This document shows positions 18,363-21,000 of a stretch of 21,000 bases of DNA, piece by piece. The translations under genes and the position numbers were made by a program. Under the pieces are notes generated by a model. It had not been told where the DNA came from and searched no databases. It saw nothing but the letters and a program-made list of their open reading frames with translations. Position 1 is the first letter of the stretch; each line of letters starts with the position of its first letter. The stretch comes from Apostichopus japonicus (Eukaryota > Echinodermata > Holothuroidea > Aspidochirotida > Stichopodidae): the NCBI RefSeq assembly GCF_037975245.1, contig NC_092571.1, positions 12,113,917 to 12,134,916 on the forward strand, in the 5' to 3' direction.

Positions 18363-18986
18363 GTATTTATAAATATCCAACTGTCACCAAAAACTGATGA
18401 ATCTTTGAAGTCTCCCTCCACCCCCTATCATCTTGAAAGCTTTTTTTAGTAACATTTATTTTGTTTTGTGCGGCTCCCGCGGCTCTCCCGCGGCTCCCGC
18501 GGCTTCCGCGGCTACCTCGGCTACCGCGGCACCCGCGGCTCTGGTCCAACGGTAGAAGAGGGGGATTGGCTCGGTGTCAAGCATCACAAAATATGGCCAT
18601 CAATCGGTTGAAGACAAGTTTTAAAACCAGAAGATTTTAATAATTATTTTTCTGGATTAAATACTGTTCTGTAAAGTACTTAAAGTTCTCTCCCGATGCC
18701 CACCAAGATTGGGAAATCAAACGAAACCATGTCCTCAACTAAAACGATAAAAGCTTGATATTATCATAACTAGAGTTTCTATAGATACCAAATTTTCAAA
18801 CATCCGGCCCCCAAAACGAAACAACGGTTTGTATATACTTGGGTGAATTTGGATTCTCCTTTGGTGCATGGGCCGCATTTAGATTACTGCACCACGTCTT
18901 GCAGCGCGACTGCCTTGAACATAATTTGAACAATATGATAATATATATAATATTATTAACATACTTTTCCATTGATCTATTGACAG
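18363..18986 (+). other. Intron 1 of the guanylate cyclase gene
   Basis: This 624-bp intron starts with GTATTT after CAG (exon end ...SSPMQ) and ends with TTGACAG before GTGGTG (exon start VVSLLNAL). The phase is 0 on both sides. Joining them gives [18 protein letters not shown], which matches the usual membrane cyclase order at this place. Retention would add a short tail (to about 18447) and truncate the catalytic domain. It contains a GC-rich minisatellite at 18469-18541. Confidence 0.85.
18469..18541 (+). repeat. GC-rich 9-bp minisatellite (CCGCGGCTC-type) in intron
   Basis: About eight units of the type GCGGCTCCC, 8 to 11 bp each, are repeated with small changes (TCTCCC, TTCC, TACC, ACCC). 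Several CCGCGG palindromes and dense CpG make it a strong GC island within very AT-rich surroundings. Confidence 0.88.
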
Positions 18987-19230
18987 GTGGTGTCTTTGTT
19001 AAATGCCCTTTACAATCTCTTTGACTCACGTATTGAGGTATATGACGTTTACAAAGTCGAGACGATCGGCGACTCTTACATGGTCGCTAGTGGACTCCCC
19101 AATCGTAACGGTGATAAACACGCAGGCGAGATAGCTACACTAGCCTTAGATCTTATGGATCGTCTGCGATACTTCCAGGTTCCACATCGACCTGAGGAAA
19201 AACTACAGTTACGTGTCGGTTTACACACAG
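18987..19230 (+). CDS. NIT-guanylate cyclase, exon 2 (catalytic core)
   Basis: This 244-bp exon continues the cyclase domain for 81 codons plus one base (residues 457-537 of the joined protein). It includes [18 protein letters not shown]: Glu481 is the residue that selects guanine in guanylate cyclases, and Asp485 is the second metal-binding Asp. [14 protein letters not shown] and [16 protein letters not shown] follow, all typical of membrane guanylate cyclases. The exon ends at ACACAG|GTACGT in phase 1, splitting the Gly codon of HTG. The remaining catalytic part, with the transition-state Asn and Arg (NTASRMES-type motif), was not found up to 21000 and must lie beyond the window. Both metal ligands and the guanine selector are intact, so no decay is seen in this exon. 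Confidence 0.93.
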
Positions 19231-20586
19231 GTACGTTCAGGGACAATCCATACAAAATAACGATAACGTCCCCCTTTTAAGACCTCCCCCTCCCCGAACA
19301 CCTCTATTAGGCCTAGTCTGCTCTGCGAAATCCGAATAAATCGCTTAGAAGTTAAAGTTACCATTCTGTTCTTTCAGAGGGTAACCGCTCCCATCCCTTT
19401 CTGTAAATAATATCCCACCAAGTAAGGAGTACGGAATGGGTCAGTGTGGGGTTCCATGCGTGCATCGTATAGTCACGCGGTAAGGCTATGTGAAAGACAA
19501 ACGCGAACTCAGATTTAACGGCTGGGGCAAAACCTAGCAAATTACAAAGGAACAAGAAAAAAAAAACTCTCCTAGCCTAACAAAGTCACGTGATTTAAGT
19601 TACAGCTAGGTTTGTGACCGTCTAAGAAGGTCGCGTGATGTGTAGGGCTTCTTCTTACTCTTATATACCCGTTTCACTGGTATTCGATTATTTGAAAAAA
19701 AAAATGAAAAAAAAAAATTTGTTTTGTCAACACTGTATATTAAAATTATAACAACCTAAAAGTAAAAATTATTGATCGTTGAAACGGATTTTTGGTAAGC
19801 AAAAAATAATTGTAGATATAATATTAAATATTAGTGCAAAGACTCTAACATTTTGTTGCAAAACGTCTGGCAATTTCTACCAAACCTTGGTGTGTGGAAC
19901 TGTTCTTTCCCAAATAAGCCTGTAACAGTACTAGACAATCTAAGACAAGTATATTTCCTAGATGACTCACAACAAATTATCGTTGATTTGGGAGTATACA
20001 TAATATCTTTAATTTTTGCCTGAAATTTCGTCGTTCAGACACCTTTTCACTTTTTAGTATTTACCACACACATAATAGAAGTAAAAATATGCTAACATTA
20101 TTCCAAAGATGCAAATGAGTTTTTTTATAAATATAACTTAATCAATATTGTTACGGAATTGTAATATCGAAAATTTGACAAAATCTCTACGCAACATGTT
20201 GTTTTATATAAATATGTTAATTGAATCGACGAGAGAGTTTGGTATAAGGACACAGCTGGATTTTATTTCCCAATGGTGGTATGTTGCATATATTACGGGC
20301 ACCATGTGAATGGATATTCCTGAAAATTACGCTTTTTTGTTGTTCGGGCATCAACAGACGCACAAACGCATCAACAAACGCACAAGTTGAACCTCAAATG
20401 CTATTTCATGTGTATCAAAAACGAGACCCGCTTACTTCTTAAAACATTGTAGTTAACTTAACTAGTTAGCTAACACAAGATAGTTCATTTAACCAGTTAA
20501 CTAGACTACGTAAGTAGTAAACAGGCCCCACCACGAAAAGAGATTCCTTAATGCCAATTTGATTCCAATTTTCCAAGATTAGTAAG

Positions 20587-20602
20587 CCCCCCCCCCCCCC
20601 CC
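20587..20602 (+). repeat. C16 homopolymer
   Basis: Sixteen consecutive C residues, the longest of the C runs in the window, lie within intron 2 of the cyclase gene. Confidence 0.9.
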
Positions 20603-20949
20603 TTAGCGACGTAGGCTTATATGCCTATAAGGCATAAACTAAACGTAAGCGTCAAGTGGAACGGCATGGCTAACCCTGTCTAAATTTAAACTAGAAAACT
20701 ACGTTTTGTCAATAGGATATTGTGAGAGCTATTAACAGTTTTGTAATTTTTTGTTGTTGTATAATGTTAAATTTACGTCAGAAATGTTATAGCACATCAT
20801 TTTTCGCCGCTTGCGAGGAACGCAGATGAAAAGTAGAATGGAAAATCAAGGCGAAGGGAATGTGAAGAAATGTAAGTCAAATTATGTCCAATTAAAACGC
20901 ATGAAAGGCAGAAGGACGAATGACAACTGCATCTCTATAGTAAACAAGA

Positions 20950-20972
20950 GGGGGGGGGAGGGGGGGGGGGGG
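20950..20972 (+). repeat. G9-A-G13 tract
   Basis: Two long G runs are separated by one A. This is a potential G-quadruplex and a likely place for sequencing error. Confidence 0.9.
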
Positions 20973-21000
20973 TCGTGTCATTGCTTATTATCTAGTCACA

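Larger units (their letters stand above)
19231..21000 (+). other. Start of intron 2 of the guanylate cyclase gene (open-ended)
   Basis: It begins with GTACGT after the exon-2 end. I looked for the next cyclase exon (GPV..G..G and the FGDTVN motif) on the plus strand and did not find it. The stretch holds a C16 run (20587-20602), G9-A-G13 (20950-20972), and a repeated GTC(A/G)CGTGAT (19585 and 19630). It also holds a 20-bp direct repeat GCATCAACA(G/A)ACGCACAA at about 20348-20387. No separate gene is visible. Confidence 0.6.

Noticed and set aside
18367-18549. Gly/Ser/Arg-repeat open frame on the minus strand
   Set aside because: Translation of the GC-rich minisatellite in intron 1.

Overview
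This is a eukaryotic, animal-type genomic window: AT-rich, gene-poor, and full of microsatellites, minisatellites and short mobile-element remnants, with GT-AG introns in the one clear multi-exon gene. The best-supported gene is a metazoan membrane guanylate cyclase with a NIT (nitrate/nitrite sensing) ectodomain. That family is present in marine invertebrates, so a marine invertebrate, perhaps an echinoderm such as a sea cucumber, is my best guess. The species is inference only. There are no bacterial genes, operons, CRISPR arrays or intact viral genes.

Layout. 1-850: no gene. 852-978: GA-rich purine tract. 979-1910: no gene. 1915-4022: about 2.1 kb of ATC-based satellite, first a 55-bp unit and then a 111-bp unit. 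4094-6580: no gene, but dinucleotide repeats, a truncated SINE tail (5289-5336) and a 25-bp-arm hairpin (5609-5663). 6581-7275: a GNAT acetyltransferase gene resembling the membrane-anchored NAT8/camello type, with its membrane segment and its catalytic domain in different frames. 7321-8075: a 126-bp tandem repeat starting just after that gene. 8573-8998: a complete non-autonomous hAT-like element with an exact 8-bp target-site duplication. 10272-10418: a short tRNA-derived SINE on the minus strand. 11271-11656: a long ATC microsatellite. 12434-12575 (minus): one weak candidate exon. 14200-14840: AT-rich repeats enclosing a small hairpin element. 16243-16331: a TA microsatellite.

16979 to the window end: the 5' part of the NIT-guanylate cyclase gene. 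A 1.38-kb first exon encodes membrane helix 1, the NIT domain, membrane helix 2, a coiled linker and the start of the cyclase domain. Intron 1 is 624 bp. Exon 2 is 244 bp and carries the second metal-binding Asp and the guanine-specificity Glu. The final cyclase exons lie beyond the window. Exon 1 contains a perfect 16-bp tandem duplication (17614-17645) that shifts the frame; without one copy the protein reads through cleanly. This gene, and its disruption, is the most notable content here.

The two genes show no sign of working together. Both have a single reading-frame break in otherwise well-conserved coding sequence. Young pseudogenes, segregating null alleles or assembly errors would all explain this, and sequence alone cannot separate them.
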